NCBI GenBank assembly: GCA_902496345.1
Contig: CABVAP010000007.1
Coordinates: 1 to 42,441 of the forward strand
Direction: 5' to 3'
Source of the DNA: an uncultured Eubacteriales bacterium
Lineage (GTDB): Bacteria > Bacillota > Clostridia > Lachnospirales > CAG-274
DNA length: 42,441 nt
Position 1 is the stretch's first letter. The number at the start of each line of letters is the position of its first letter. A model generated the notes under the pieces. It was not told the origin of the DNA. It ran no database searches and saw nothing but the letters and a program-made list of their open reading frames with translations. This document shows, piece by piece, positions 1 through 9,037 of the stretch. Made by a program: the position numbers and the translations under genes.

Positions 1-82
1 CGCTTACGGATAAAAGTCTGCGACGCTTTTTGAAATCGACAATAACGATAAAAATTAATTTTTTCGACAGTCTAATATTTTG

Positions 83-111
83 TTGTTTATTTTTGTTTTT
101 TGTGTTAAAAT
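83..111 (+). promoter_or_regulatory. Probable sigma-A promoter of the tsaE cluster
   Basis: A TTGTTT hexamer at 83-88 is followed after 17 bases by TAAAAT at 106-111, a fair match to the vegetative consensus. Transcription would start near 118, leaving a leader of about 75 bases before tsaE. The surrounding DNA is very AT-rich, so chance matches are possible. Bases 1-80 contain no gene that I can see. Confidence 0.5.
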
Positions 112-193
112 GAAAGAAAAACAAAATTTTTGGTGTACCTCAAATTTTGGTGTTTTAAAATCAAATTTTTATTTTCTATGAAAGGGTTACGAA

Positions 194-616
194 ATGATTA
201 TAGAAGCATTTTCTCCTGAAGATACACAACAAGCCGGTCTTATGCTTGGTACAGAAGCAAAAAAAAGAGATGTTTTTTGTCTTACCGGTGATTTGGGTGT
301 TGGTAAAACAATTTTTTCAAAAGGCTTTGCTCAAGGGCTTTTAATCGAAGATGATGTTACAAGTCCGACTTTTACAATTGTCAATGAATATCAAAACGGA
401 AGATTGCCTTTTTACCATTTTGACGTTTACAGACTTGCAAATTCTGATGAAATTTTTGACTTAGGATTTGATGAATATTTTGACGGTAACGGCGTTTGCC
501 TTATTGAGTGGGCGGAAATTGTTAAAGACGCAATTCCTGATAATGCTATATGGATTACTATTGAAAAAGATTTATCAAAAGGCGAAAATTACAGAATTAT
601 TAAAATTGACGAATAA
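194..616 (+). CDS. tsaE: tRNA threonylcarbamoyladenosine biosynthesis ATPase TsaE
   Basis: TsaE is the small P-loop ATPase that works with TsaB and TsaD to transfer threonylcarbamoyl to A37 of ANN-decoding tRNAs. The 140-residue length is normal for the family. A Walker A motif GDLGVGKT lies at residues 32-39, SPTF at about 57-60, and the family signatures FDVYR (76-80) and EWAE (105-108) follow in the expected order. The start ATG is preceded by AAAGGG. tsaB starts 18 bases after its stop, so the two are surely cotranscribed. tsaD, the third partner, is not in the window. Confidence 0.96.
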   Translation: MIIEAFSPEDTQQAGLMLGTEAKKRDVFCLTGDLGVGKTIFSKGFAQGLLIEDDVTSPTFTIVNEYQNGRLPFYHFDVYRLANSDEIFDLGFDEYFDGNGVCLIEWAEIVKDAIPDNAIWITIEKDLSKGENYRIIKIDE

Positions 617-634
617 ATTATAGAGGTGTTCTTT

Positions 635-1351
635 ATGAAAATTCTTGCTATTGATACAACTTCTCTTGTTGCCAGCGTTGCACTTGTAGATGACAACAAA
701 ACTATTGCTGAATTTACAACTAATTATAAAAAAACACATTCTCAGACTATTATGCCTATGATTGATTATCTTAAAAATATGGTTGAGCTTGAACTTGATA
801 CTGTTGACTATATCGCTTGTTCAAGTGGACCCGGCTCTTTTACCGGTCTTAGAATTGGTGCCGCTACAGCAAAAGGTTTATCTCTTGCATTAAATAAAAA
901 AATTGTCCCTGTTCCTACTCTTGACGCTATTGCATATAATGTCTTTATGAATGAAAGTCTTATTGTTCCCATTATGGACGCAAGAAGAAATCAAGTCTAC
1001 ACTGCTTTTTATACTTGGGAAGATAATCAATTTAAAAGAGTAAGCGACTATATGGCGGAAGATATTAATGTTATTCTTGAAAAAATTAAGGAAACCGGCA
1101 AAAATGCTATTTTCCTCGGTGACGGTGTTGATGTTCACAAGAATACTATAACTGCTTTTGATGAAAAATATCTTTTTGTCCCTCAAAATTCTAATGCTCA
1201 AAGAGCCTCAACAGTTGCTACCCTTGCTTTTAAATATCTGGAAGAGGGGAAAGCCGTTGACGCAGAGGATTTTGAACTTACTTATTTAAGAAAATCTCAA
1301 GCCGAAAGAGAATATGACGAAAGGGAAAAGTTGAATGATACAAGTAATTAA
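635..1351 (+). CDS. tsaB: tRNA threonylcarbamoyladenosine biosynthesis protein TsaB
   Basis: TsaB is the catalytically inactive ASKHA-fold partner of TsaD in t6A37 synthesis. The N-terminal MKILAIDTTS and the later GPGSFTGLRIG segment are typical of the family, and the length of 238 residues fits. An in-frame GTG at 626 lies inside the ribosome-binding sequence GAGGTG, so I place the start at the ATG at 635. The 3' end overlaps the start of rimI by 17 bases, which suggests translational coupling. The order tsaE-tsaB-rimI is widely conserved in Firmicutes. Confidence 0.95.
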   Translation: MKILAIDTTSLVASVALVDDNKTIAEFTTNYKKTHSQTIMPMIDYLKNMVELELDTVDYIACSSGPGSFTGLRIGAATAKGLSLALNKKIVPVPTLDAIAYNVFMNESLIVPIMDARRNQVYTAFYTWEDNQFKRVSDYMAEDINVILEKIKETGKNAIFLGDGVDVHKNTITAFDEKYLFVPQNSNAQRASTVATLAFKYLEEGKAVDAEDFELTYLRKSQAEREYDEREKLNDTSN

Positions 1352-1805
1352 TGCAAATAAAAGTCATATAGATGATATTTACAAAATTGAGATTGAATGT
1401 TTTACTACACCTTGGTCAAAATCTGCTTTCGAAAAAGAATTAAAGACTAATAAGTTTGCAATTTATGTTGTTGCTGTTGATTCTGAAATAGACAAAGTTG
1501 TTGGATATGGCGGTATGTGGCACGTTATCAATGAGGGGCATATAACAAATATTGCTGTTGCTGAAGACTACAGACGTCAGGGTGTCGGTATGAAAATTAT
1601 CGAAAAACTTGAAGAAATTGCATTAAGCAAAGAAATGATTGGTTTGACTCTTGAAGTTAGACGTGGAAATCAAAAAGCTATGGGTCTTTATCGAAAAAAA
1701 GGTTTCCGTATTTCGGGAATAAGACCGGAATATTATTCCGATACAAAAGAAGATGCTATTATTATGTGGAAATATTTTATACCCGAAGAAATGATAGAAA
1801 ATTGA
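1335..1805 (+). CDS. rimI: Ribosomal protein S18 alanine N-acetyltransferase RimI
   Basis: This is a GNAT-family acetyltransferase of 156 residues. The acetyl-CoA binding segment NIAVAEDYRRQGVG contains the R-x-x-G-x-G/A signature, followed by the family's typical LEVRRGNQKAMGLYRKKGF. RimI acetylates the N-terminal alanine of ribosomal protein S18 in E. coli. The assignment here rests on sequence motifs plus the position directly behind tsaB, which is the standard location. The start ATG lies inside the tsaB reading frame. A related GNAT with another substrate cannot be excluded. Confidence 0.9.
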   Translation: MIQVINANKSHIDDIYKIEIECFTTPWSKSAFEKELKTNKFAIYVVAVDSEIDKVVGYGGMWHVINEGHITNIAVAEDYRRQGVGMKIIEKLEEIALSKEMIGLTLEVRRGNQKAMGLYRKKGFRISGIRPEYYSDTKEDAIIMWKYFIPEEMIEN

Positions 1806-1854
1806 TGTTTTAACCTATTGTTATAGTTGAATTTTATATTAAGGGGTGAGAAAA

Positions 1855-4251
1855 ATGGCTTATGAACTTAAATATGACGAACTTAAAAATTTTTGTAATC
1901 CTGAAGATTTGGGATTTGACTCGATTAAAGAAATTGATTCTTCTCACGATATAATTGGTCAAAATGTTGCATCGGAAGCCCTTGAGTTTGGTTTGAAAAT
2001 TAAGTCTAAAGGGTATAATATTTTTGTTGCAGGTATTCCCGGAACCGGAAAAACTACTTTTGCAAAAAAATATGCAAACGAAATTGCAAAAACAGAGCCT
2101 GTTCCTGATGATTTATGCTATGTTTATAATTTTGATGACCCTAAAAAACCTAAATTACTTAGATTTCCGGCTAAAAGCGGTAAAAAATTTAAAGATGATT
2201 TTGATGAGGTTATTAGCGTTTTAAGTATTGAAATACCAAAAGCGTTCGTTTCTGAAGATTATGAAAATGAAAAAGATAAAATTATGAAAGCATATCAGGA
2301 GAAACGAGATATTGTTATTAAAGAAATGACCGAAGAGGCTAAAAAATATGAGTTTGGTGTTAAGATGACAAACTCCGGAATGTACTTTATGCCTATAATA
2401 GACGGTCAAACTATTTCTGAAGATGATTTTGATGACCTTACAGAAGAACAAAAAGACAGTATTTCTGAAAAGTCTGAAGTTGTTCAAGAAAAAGCTGCTG
2501 AAATTATGCAAGTAATAAAAGAATACGAAAAAGAAACAAAAGAAGAAATGGACCATATTGAGTATAATACGGGTCTTATGATTGTTGGTAGGTTCTTTAG
2601 CACACTACAGGAAAATTATATGTTCAATGATGATGTTATAAAATATCTTCAAGACGTAAAAGAGGATATTCTTGATAACATTTCTGAGTTTATCGAAGAT
2701 GAACCGGAAGAAGACGAATCAATGCAACTAATGATGCCTTTGTTGGCTAAAAAAAATACTGAAGATATTCTTGCAAAATACAAAATTAATCTTATTGTTG
2801 ATAACTCTGAAAGAGAGGGTGCTCCTGTTATTGAGTGTCATAACCCAACTTATGCTAATTTGGTTGGTGATATTGAATATGATAACGAATATGGAAACTT
2901 TACAACAGATTATATGAAAATTAAATCCGGTGCTTTGCACGAGGCAAACGGTGGTTACCTTATTCTATCTGTCGTTGATGTACTCTCTAATATTGGTTCT
3001 TGGGAGGCACTTAAAAGAATTATTAAAACAGGTGAGCTTGTTATTGAGCCTTTGAAAGAATATCAGCTTGCCGGCATATCTGTTGCAACTATAAAACCTG
3101 AAAAAGTTAAAGTTAATGTTAAAATTATTCTTATTGGTACATCTTATTATTATGACCTTTTAACTGAAAATGATGACGAATTTTTGAAACTTTTTAAAAT
3201 TTGCTCTATGTTCGATTATGAAATGAAAAAAACATCAGAAAATCAATACGCTATTTGTCAATTTATTAAAAACTTTATTGATAAAAAAGAGTCTCTTGAT
3301 TTTGATTCTTCTGCCGTTAGTGCTATTATCGAATATTCTTCACGTATCGCTGAAAGAAAAGACAGGTTTACAACAAGATTTAATCAGCTTAATGAAATAC
3401 TTGAAGAAGCAAACGTTTGGGCAAAAATTGAAAATGCTGAAATGGTTTCAAAAAAATATGTTGATATGGCTATCAACAAAAAACTTCAACGAATACAGCT
3501 TTATGAAAATAAACTCAATGAGATGATTCTTGAAGATGATGTTATGATTGATACGACAGGTAACGTTGTCGGTCAGATAAATGGTCTTGCTGTTATGGAT
3601 ATGGGTGGTTATACTTTTGGTAAACCTACAAGAATTACAGCAACTACTTATATGGGAAAAGCCGGTATTGTAAATATCGAAAAAGAGGCTGAAATGAGCG
3701 GAAGTATCCACGACAAAGGTGTTCAAGTAATTGTTGGATTTTTGGGTGAAAATTTTGCTCAAGATTTTCCTTTGTCATTATCTTGCCGAATTTGTTTTGA
3801 ACAAAATTATAACGGTATTGATGGTGACAGTGCGTCTAGTACAGAGTTATACTGTATACTTTCTAGTCTTGCTAATTTGCCTATTAATCAAGAAATTTCC
3901 GTTACAGGAAGTGTTAATCAAAAAGGTCAAATTCAGCCAATAGGTGGCGTTACCTATAAAATAGAGGGATTTTTTGACGTATGTAAAGAAAGAGGTCTTA
4001 CAGGAAGCCAAGGCGTTATAATTCCTGTTCAAAATGTAAAAGACCTTGTTTTGAAAGATGAAGTTATATCTGCTGTTAAAGACGGATTGTTCCATATATA
4101 TCCTATTTCTTCTATTTCAGAGGGAATTGAAATTTTAACCGGTGTTACTGCCGGCAAAAAAGGTCCTAGAGGTAAATATCCTCAAAATACCGTTTTTGGA
4201 AAAGTTTATAAAAAATTAAAATTATATCACGAAAAGTCAGTTGAAGAATAA
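1855..4251 (+). CDS. Lon-family (S16) ATP-dependent protease with long insertion
   Basis: An ATP-dependent serine protease of 798 residues, close to the large Lon-like proteins common in Clostridia and not the classical housekeeping Lon. Walker A GIPGTGKT lies at about residues 60-67. A charged, probably coiled-coil insertion separates it from the second half of the ATPase module (HEANGGYLIL). The C-terminal protease domain has the catalytic serine in GDSAS (S659) and the catalytic lysine in GGVTYKIEG (K702). Their 43-residue spacing equals that of the E. coli Lon dyad. The start is the ATG after AAGGGGTGAG; an upstream GTG in frame at 1846 overlaps this Shine-Dalgarno. Substrates are unknown. 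Confidence 0.9.
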   Translation: MAYELKYDELKNFCNPEDLGFDSIKEIDSSHDIIGQNVASEALEFGLKIKSKGYNIFVAGIPGTGKTTFAKKYANEIAKTEPVPDDLCYVYNFDDPKKPKLLRFPAKSGKKFKDDFDEVISVLSIEIPKAFVSEDYENEKDKIMKAYQEKRDIVIKEMTEEAKKYEFGVKMTNSGMYFMPIIDGQTISEDDFDDLTEEQKDSISEKSEVVQEKAAEIMQVIKEYEKETKEEMDHIEYNTGLMIVGRFFSTLQENYMFNDDVIKYLQDVKEDILDNISEFIEDEPEEDESMQLMMPLLAKKNTEDILAKYKINLIVDNSEREGAPVIECHNPTYANLVGDIEYDNEYGNFTTDYMKIKSGALHEANGGYLILSVVDVLSNIGSWEALKRIIKTGELVIEPLKEYQLAGISVATIKPEKVKVNVKIILIGTSYYYDLLTENDDEFLKLFKICSMFDYEMKKTSENQYAICQFIKNFIDKKESLDFDSSAVSAIIEYSSRIAERKDRFTTRFNQLNEILEEANVWAKIENAEMVSKKYVDMAINKKLQRIQLYENKLNEMILEDDVMIDTTGNVVGQINGLAVMDMGGYTFGKPTRITATTYMGKAGIVNIEKEAEMSGSIHDKGVQVIVGFLGENFAQDFPLSLSCRICFEQNYNGIDGDSASSTELYCILSSLANLPINQEISVTGSVNQKGQIQPIGGVTYKIEGFFDVCKERGLTGSQGVIIPVQNVKDLVLKDEVISAVKDGLFHIYPISSISEGIEILTGVTAGKKGPRGKYPQNTVFGKVYKKLKLYHEKSVEE

Positions 4252-4383
4252 TGCTTTGATTTTTATTTGTATAAAAATACCTACTGTGCATTGGAATAAT
4301 TGTTTTATATCGTGACAAAATAATTATTGATAGCAGTTGCTATTATGATTTGTTTTTATTCTTAATGCAAAGGAGGAGATTTT

Positions 4384-4608
4384 ATGAGAGCAAAGCCGTT
4401 TGATTGGATAGCATTGACATTGGTTATTATCGGGGCAATTAACTGGGGACTTATTGGTTTTTTCCAATTTGACCTTGTTGCAACTCTTTTTGGTGGTACT
4501 GGCTTTTGGCTTACTAGAGTTATTTATGCTCTTGTTGGTATTGCTGGTCTTTATACTCTCACCTTATATGGAAGAATAGAAGATAGTAGTATGCAAACAA
4601 GTCATTAA
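4384..4608 (+). CDS. DUF378 family small membrane protein
   Basis: A 74-residue protein with two predicted transmembrane helices (about residues 8-27 and 42-62). The N-terminal half with DWIALTLVIIGAINWGLIGF is the hallmark of the DUF378/YuzA family. Function is unknown for the family. It has its own strong ribosome-binding site (AAGGAGGAG) and is closed by a clear terminator, so it is probably a monocistronic gene. The 132 bases upstream contain no promoter I can name with confidence. Confidence 0.88.
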   Translation: MRAKPFDWIALTLVIIGAINWGLIGFFQFDLVATLFGGTGFWLTRVIYALVGIAGLYTLTLYGRIEDSSMQTSH

Positions 4609-4638
4609 AATTTTATATTAATATTTTTTAGTTAAATA

Positions 4639-4676
4639 AAAATAGGTTGTTGCATATCACAACAACCTATTTTTTT
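4639..4676 (+). terminator. Rho-independent terminator after the DUF378 gene
   Basis: A perfect stem formed by AATAGGTTGTTG and its complement CAACAACCTATT encloses a loop of about seven bases and is followed by TTTTTTT. This separates the DUF378 gene from the sigG promoter region. Confidence 0.9.
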
Positions 4677-4780
4677 GTGCTTTTTAATTCTAAATGTATT
4701 TATATGGTTATTCTTGAAAGTCTTTTAGTGAAATGAAAATTATTTTTAAAATTTTGTAGAATTATGGAACTTGATTTTTT

Positions 4781-4810
4781 GTATACATCAAGAAGAAAAA
4801 GGAAATCCTT
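4781..4810 (+). promoter_or_regulatory. Candidate sigma-F-type promoter of sigG
   Basis: GTATA at 4781-4785 is followed by exactly 15 bases and then GGAAATCCTT at 4801-4810. The known sigma-F pattern is roughly GYATA, 15 bases, GGNNANANTN; one constrained position (C instead of A) deviates. sigG is a classical sigma-F target in Bacillus. The predicted start of transcription falls just before the AGGAGGG ribosome-binding site, so the leader would be very short. Confidence 0.5.
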
Positions 4811-4830
4811 TTATTACAGGAGGGATTTTT

Positions 4831-5604
4831 ATGACTATGACAAAAGTTGAAATATGTGGAGTAAATACAAGTAAGTTACCACTTTTAAAAAATGAGGAAA
4901 AGGAAGAATTATTTAAAAAAATATTGCAAGGTGATGAAGATGCTAAAAACAAATATATTTACGGAAATCTACGACTTGTTTTAAGTGTTATGAAAAAATT
5001 CGGAAACAGAGGGGAAAACCCTGACGATTTATTTCAAGTTGGTTGTATAGGCTTAATAAAAGCAATTAATAACTTTGATTTATCACACAATGTTAAATTT
5101 TCAACTTATGCAGTTCCTATGATTTTGGGCGAAATAAAAAGATTTTTGAGAGATGACAGTCCTATAAGGGTCAGTCGTTCGCTGAAAGATGTTGCATACA
5201 AGGCATTACAAGCAAAAGAACGACTTACTCACAAAAATTCTAAAGAACCGACTATTGATGAAATTTCTAAAGAAATCGGAATGGACAAAGCCGATGTTAT
5301 TTTTGCACTTGATGCTATTCAAGACCCTATTTCTCTTTTTGAACCTGTTTACCACGATGGGGCAGATGCTATTTTTGTAATGGACCAAGTTAGTGATGAT
5401 AAAAATTCAGAAAATTTATGGCTTGAAAATATCTCTTTAAACGAGGCACTTAAACACCTTGAGGAAAGAGAAAAATATATTATTACACTTAGATTTTTTA
5501 AAGGGAAAACTCAAATGGAAGTCGCTGACGAAATAGGGATAAGTCAAGCACAAGTTAGCAGACTTGAAAAAAGTGCTTTGAAAAGAATGAGAAAATATAT
5601 GTAG
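4831..5604 (+). CDS. sigG: RNA polymerase forespore sigma factor SigG
   Basis: Late forespore sigma factor of the sigma-70 SigF/SigG group. The N-terminus KVEICGVNTSKLPLLK is the diagnostic SigG segment that binds the anti-sigma factor. Region 2 follows (NLRLVLSVMKKF, DLFQVGCIGLIKAI, VKFSTYAVPMILGEIKRFLR), then region 3 and the region 4 helix-turn-helix (GKTQMEVADEIGISQAQVSR). Length is 257 residues. The start ATG sits nine bases after AGGAGGG; a longer frame from 4771 would run through the promoter. In many Bacilli and Clostridia sigG follows spoIIGA-sigE, but here it stands alone before two M16 peptidase genes. Confidence 0.96.
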   Translation: MTMTKVEICGVNTSKLPLLKNEEKEELFKKILQGDEDAKNKYIYGNLRLVLSVMKKFGNRGENPDDLFQVGCIGLIKAINNFDLSHNVKFSTYAVPMILGEIKRFLRDDSPIRVSRSLKDVAYKALQAKERLTHKNSKEPTIDEISKEIGMDKADVIFALDAIQDPISLFEPVYHDGADAIFVMDQVSDDKNSENLWLENISLNEALKHLEEREKYIITLRFFKGKTQMEVADEIGISQAQVSRLEKSALKRMRKYM

Positions 5605-5615
5605 GAGGTGATTTA

Positions 5616-6818
5616 ATGGTATTTTCTAACCAAATTGATAAATTTAAAACTGTTTTAATAAGTGCTGTTATCCGTATGCCTCTTGAAAGAAAATTCGTAA
5701 CATATAATGCTCTATTACCTTATGTTTTAAAAAGAGGTAGTTTGAAATACAATTCAATAAGAAATATTAATATGAAAACTGATGAGCTTAATGGAGCAAT
5801 ATTTGACGCTAATGTTGTTAAAAAAGGCGAAGAACAGATTATTCAGTTTTTTATTGAGGTTATTGATGACAAAGAAATTGTTAAAAATACAATTGAATTT
5901 TTATCGGAGGTTATGTTAAAACCTTATGTTGAAAATGGGCATTTTAAAAAAGAATACGTTGAAGATGAAAAAGAATTTTTGAAAGATGAAATTGACGGCA
6001 GAAAAAATGATAAAAAAGAATTTGCAAAGCTACGATGTATTGAAATTATGTGCAAAAATGAACCTTTTGGAATTTATGGAGATGGTTATATCGAGGATTT
6101 AGAAAATATAAATGAAAAAAATCTATATCAACACTATTGTAATGTTATGTCACAGTATTCTATAGAGTTTTATTATGTTGGTGATATTGATGATGATATA
6201 TTCAAAAGTTACGTTCAAGAATATTTTGACTGCTCTACTGAATGTAACAGAAAATTTGAAAGCAACATTATTTATGATAAACAAGAAGTTAAAAAAGTTT
6301 GTGAGGAAGAGGGGCTTTCTCAAGGTAGGCTTTGCATTGGAATAAGAACAGATGTAGAGCCTAATTCTGATGACTTTTTTGCATTACTTGTTGCTAATGA
6401 AATTTTTGGGGGTGGGGCAAGTTCTAAACTTTTTTTAAAACTTCGTGAAGAAAATGGTCTTTGTTATTACGTAAATTCTTTTGTTTATAGATTTAAAACA
6501 ATTATGTTTGTACAAGCAGGCATAAAGAAAGAAGATTTTGAGAAATCTGTTGAAACTATTAAACAATGTATTGAGGAAGTTAAAAACGGAGATTTTGAAA
6601 AATCTGATTTCCAAAATGCTGTTGCCAGTCTTTCTAAAAAATATTTAAGTACTTTTGATTATCAATCCGGAATTATTGATTTTAATTTATCACAAAATAT
6701 TCTTGACTATAAAATTAATATAGACGATGCTATGAAAAAACTTAAAAATGTTTCAATTGAAGATGTTTCTGATGTTATGAGTAAAGTTTATATTGATACA
6801 ATATATTTTTTATGTTAA
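5616..6818 (+). CDS. M16-family peptidase homologue without zinc motif (YfmF/YmfF-like)
   Basis: A 400-residue M16 metallopeptidase homologue. No HxxEH motif is present, so it should not hydrolyse peptides on its own. It keeps the C-terminal-half segment KLREENGLCYYVNS, which corresponds to the R/Y substrate-binding motif of active M16 enzymes. It is followed 11 bases later by an M16 homologue that has HxxEH. The pair resembles YmfF and YmfH of Bacillus, which are linked in the literature to EF-P modification. The ribosome-binding site AGGAGGTG lies between the sigG stop and the ATG, so it may be cotranscribed with sigG. Confidence 0.85.
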   Translation: MVFSNQIDKFKTVLISAVIRMPLERKFVTYNALLPYVLKRGSLKYNSIRNINMKTDELNGAIFDANVVKKGEEQIIQFFIEVIDDKEIVKNTIEFLSEVMLKPYVENGHFKKEYVEDEKEFLKDEIDGRKNDKKEFAKLRCIEIMCKNEPFGIYGDGYIEDLENINEKNLYQHYCNVMSQYSIEFYYVGDIDDDIFKSYVQEYFDCSTECNRKFESNIIYDKQEVKKVCEEEGLSQGRLCIGIRTDVEPNSDDFFALLVANEIFGGGASSKLFLKLREENGLCYYVNSFVYRFKTIMFVQAGIKKEDFEKSVETIKQCIEEVKNGDFEKSDFQNAVASLSKKYLSTFDYQSGIIDFNLSQNILDYKINIDDAMKKLKNVSIEDVSDVMSKVYIDTIYFLC

Positions 6819-6829
6819 GGGGTGATTTT

Positions 6830-8089
6830 ATGGAAAAGGAACTATATATAGATTGTGCTGATGAAATTATTTATGAAAATACTTTTGAAAATGGTCTTAA
6901 ATGCTTTATTATTCCTAAAAAAGGATATGTTGAAAAAGAAGTTATGTTTGCTGTAAATTATGGTTCGGCAGATAATATTTTTTTGAAAGGTGATAAGGTT
7001 GTTGAAGAACCACAAGGTTTAGCACATTTTATTGAGCATAAACTCTTTGAGCAAAAAGATTACAATGTTTTTGACGAATTTTCAAAATATGGAGCGTCAT
7101 CAAACGCATTTACTAATTTCAACACAACGGCGTACTATTTTAATTGTATTGATAATTTTAAGGAAAATATGAATATTCTATTTGATTTTGTAAGTAAGCC
7201 TTATTTTACAAAAGAAAGTGTTGAGAGGGAAAAAGATATTATTTCACAAGAAATTAAAATGTACGATGATGACCCTAGTTGGAAAGTTTATTTTAATCTT
7301 TTAAAGTGTCTTTACAATGAACATACAATTAAAAATGAAATTGCCGGCAGTACAGAAACTATAAAAGATATTTCAGAAGATATGTTATATGAAAATTACA
7401 AAAATTTTTACACATATAAAAATTCTGCTGTTATTTGTGCCGGTGATTTTGACAGAAATGAGATATACAACTCTATTCAAGAAAAACTTAAATTGAACGA
7501 TAACAGTAATTCTAAAAAAATAATTCGTACAGAAAAAGTAGAAGTTGCAAATAGTTTTATCGAACAAAAGATGTCTATACAAATTCCTATGTTTCACATT
7601 GGGGTAAAAGAAAACTTAAATGAAAAAAATATTGCAAAAAAAATTTTAGGCATAAAACTGTTACTTGATATTGTATGTGGCGAAAGTTCAGAATTTTACG
7701 AAATGTTATACAAAAAAAGATATATTGACAAATCCTTTGGATATGCTTATACTTGTGGAAGGGACTATGGATTTTTGACATTGTCGGGATATTCTGACAA
7801 CTCTGATATGGTTGGGGAGTTATTTCTTGACGAGGTTTTAAAATTTCAAAAAAAAGGTATAAGTGATAATCAATTTGACATTATCAAGAATAAACATATT
7901 GGCAGATTTAAAAGAGGATTTAACTCTTTAGACGGTCTTATTTCTGTTCAAGCTGATTTCTTTTCAAAAGGAATTAGTTTATTCGATTATTCTAAAGAAT
8001 TAAAATCTATTGATAAAACGTATATTGAAAAGCTTATCTCTGATTTGTTTTTTAAGGAAAATGTCGCTTTAAGTCTTATAGTGCCTTAA
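6830..8089 (+). CDS. M16-family zinc peptidase (YfmH/YmfH-like)
   Basis: A 419-residue M16 peptidase. The inverted zinc motif HFIEH lies at residues 66-70 in GLAHFIEHKLFEQ. A downstream acidic segment, EREKDIISQEIKMYDDDP at about 132-149, supplies the third ligand glutamate. I start at the ATG at 6830, seven bases after AAGGGGTG; the frame is open from 6812 but that part overlaps the previous gene and the Shine-Dalgarno. It probably forms a heterodimer with the preceding zinc-less homologue, as the alpha and beta subunits of mitochondrial processing peptidase do. The natural substrate is unknown. Confidence 0.9.
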   Translation: MEKELYIDCADEIIYENTFENGLKCFIIPKKGYVEKEVMFAVNYGSADNIFLKGDKVVEEPQGLAHFIEHKLFEQKDYNVFDEFSKYGASSNAFTNFNTTAYYFNCIDNFKENMNILFDFVSKPYFTKESVEREKDIISQEIKMYDDDPSWKVYFNLLKCLYNEHTIKNEIAGSTETIKDISEDMLYENYKNFYTYKNSAVICAGDFDRNEIYNSIQEKLKLNDNSNSKKIIRTEKVEVANSFIEQKMSIQIPMFHIGVKENLNEKNIAKKILGIKLLLDIVCGESSEFYEMLYKKRYIDKSFGYAYTCGRDYGFLTLSGYSDNSDMVGELFLDEVLKFQKKGISDNQFDIIKNKHIGRFKRGFNSLDGLISVQADFFSKGISLFDYSKELKSIDKTYIEKLISDLFFKENVALSLIVP

Positions 8090-8116
8090 AAAATAAATTT
8101 GTTTCTGGAGGGAATT

Positions 8117-9037
8117 ATGGAAAGTATAGCACAGGCACCGGATATATGGTTTCCTAATATTGGAATAATGATAGACAGTATTGACAGGGTTGCCATTAAA
8201 AATTTTTTAGGTCTTGGTTTTGATATTTATTGGTATGGTATCCTTATCGCTATTGGGATACTTGCAGGACTTTTGATGGCACAACACGAAGCTGTGAGAA
8301 CTGGACAAAAAAAAGAAATTTATTCAGACTATTTGTTGTGGACTATCGTATTTTGTATAGTGGGGGCAAGACTCTATTATGTGGTTTTTAAATGGGACGA
8401 TTTTAAAGATGACTTATGGTCTATATTTGCTATAAGAAACGGTGGTCTTGCTATATATGGTGGAATTATCGCTGCTGTTATCGTTTCCTTTGTATATACA
8501 AGAATTAGAAACATTAGTCTTGCTAAATTCCTTGATACTGCTGTTTTAGGCCTTATTATTGGTCAAGTTATCGGAAGATGGGGCAACTTTATAAATCGTG
8601 AGGCTTTTGGTGGCTATACAGATTCTTTCCTTGCTATGAGATATAAATTGAATGGTACTAACGCTATAAAAGAAACATCTCAAGAAGTTCTTAACAATAT
8701 TCAAAAATTTAAACTTGAGGGAACGGACCAAATTGTCGAATATGTTCAGGTTCACCCAACTTTCTTTTATGAATCTATGTGGAATTTAGGGCTTTTTATA
8801 ATACTTAATATTTATAAAAAACACAAGAGATTTGAGGGAGAATTAGTTGCATTATATTTTGCAGGTTATGGTCTTGGTCGTTTCTGGATTGAGGGACTTA
8901 GAACAGACCAGCTTATAATTGGTGATACAGGCATTGCTGTTTCTCAGGTGCTTTCACTCGTACTTATGTTTATTGCTGTTATATATATAATATACAACAG
9001 ACGACGTACACCAAAGAGGTTGAAAATAAGATTTTAA
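8117..9037 (+). CDS. lgt: Prolipoprotein diacylglyceryl transferase Lgt
   Basis: An integral membrane enzyme that transfers diacylglycerol from phosphatidylglycerol to the lipobox cysteine of prolipoproteins. The Lgt signature GRWGNFINREAFGG is present, as are YWYGILIAIGILAG near the N-terminus, ARLYYVVF, and HPTFFYESMWN with GRFWIEGLRTDQL near the C-terminus. About seven transmembrane helices are visible in 306 residues. The start ATG follows CTGGAGGG; an upstream in-frame TTG at 8099 overlaps that site. It lies 27 bases behind the peptidase gene and is likely in the same transcript. Confidence 0.96.
   Translation: MESIAQAPDIWFPNIGIMIDSIDRVAIKNFLGLGFDIYWYGILIAIGILAGLLMAQHEAVRTGQKKEIYSDYLLWTIVFCIVGARLYYVVFKWDDFKDDLWSIFAIRNGGLAIYGGIIAAVIVSFVYTRIRNISLAKFLDTAVLGLIIGQVIGRWGNFINREAFGGYTDSFLAMRYKLNGTNAIKETSQEVLNNIQKFKLEGTDQIVEYVQVHPTFFYESMWNLGLFIILNIYKKHKRFEGELVALYFAGYGLGRFWIEGLRTDQLIIGDTGIAVSQVLSLVLMFIAVIYIIYNRRRTPKRLKIRF

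Noticed and set aside
890..1201. Minus-strand open frames opposite tsaB, the Lon-like gene, murE and others
   Set aside because: They lie wholly within well-supported genes on the other strand, lack ribosome-binding sites and have no recognisable motifs.
4252..4383. A promoter for the DUF378 gene, including the inverted repeat ATAGCAGTTGCTAT
   Set aside because: No -35/-10 pair with acceptable spacing could be found; the short inverted repeat alone is not enough.
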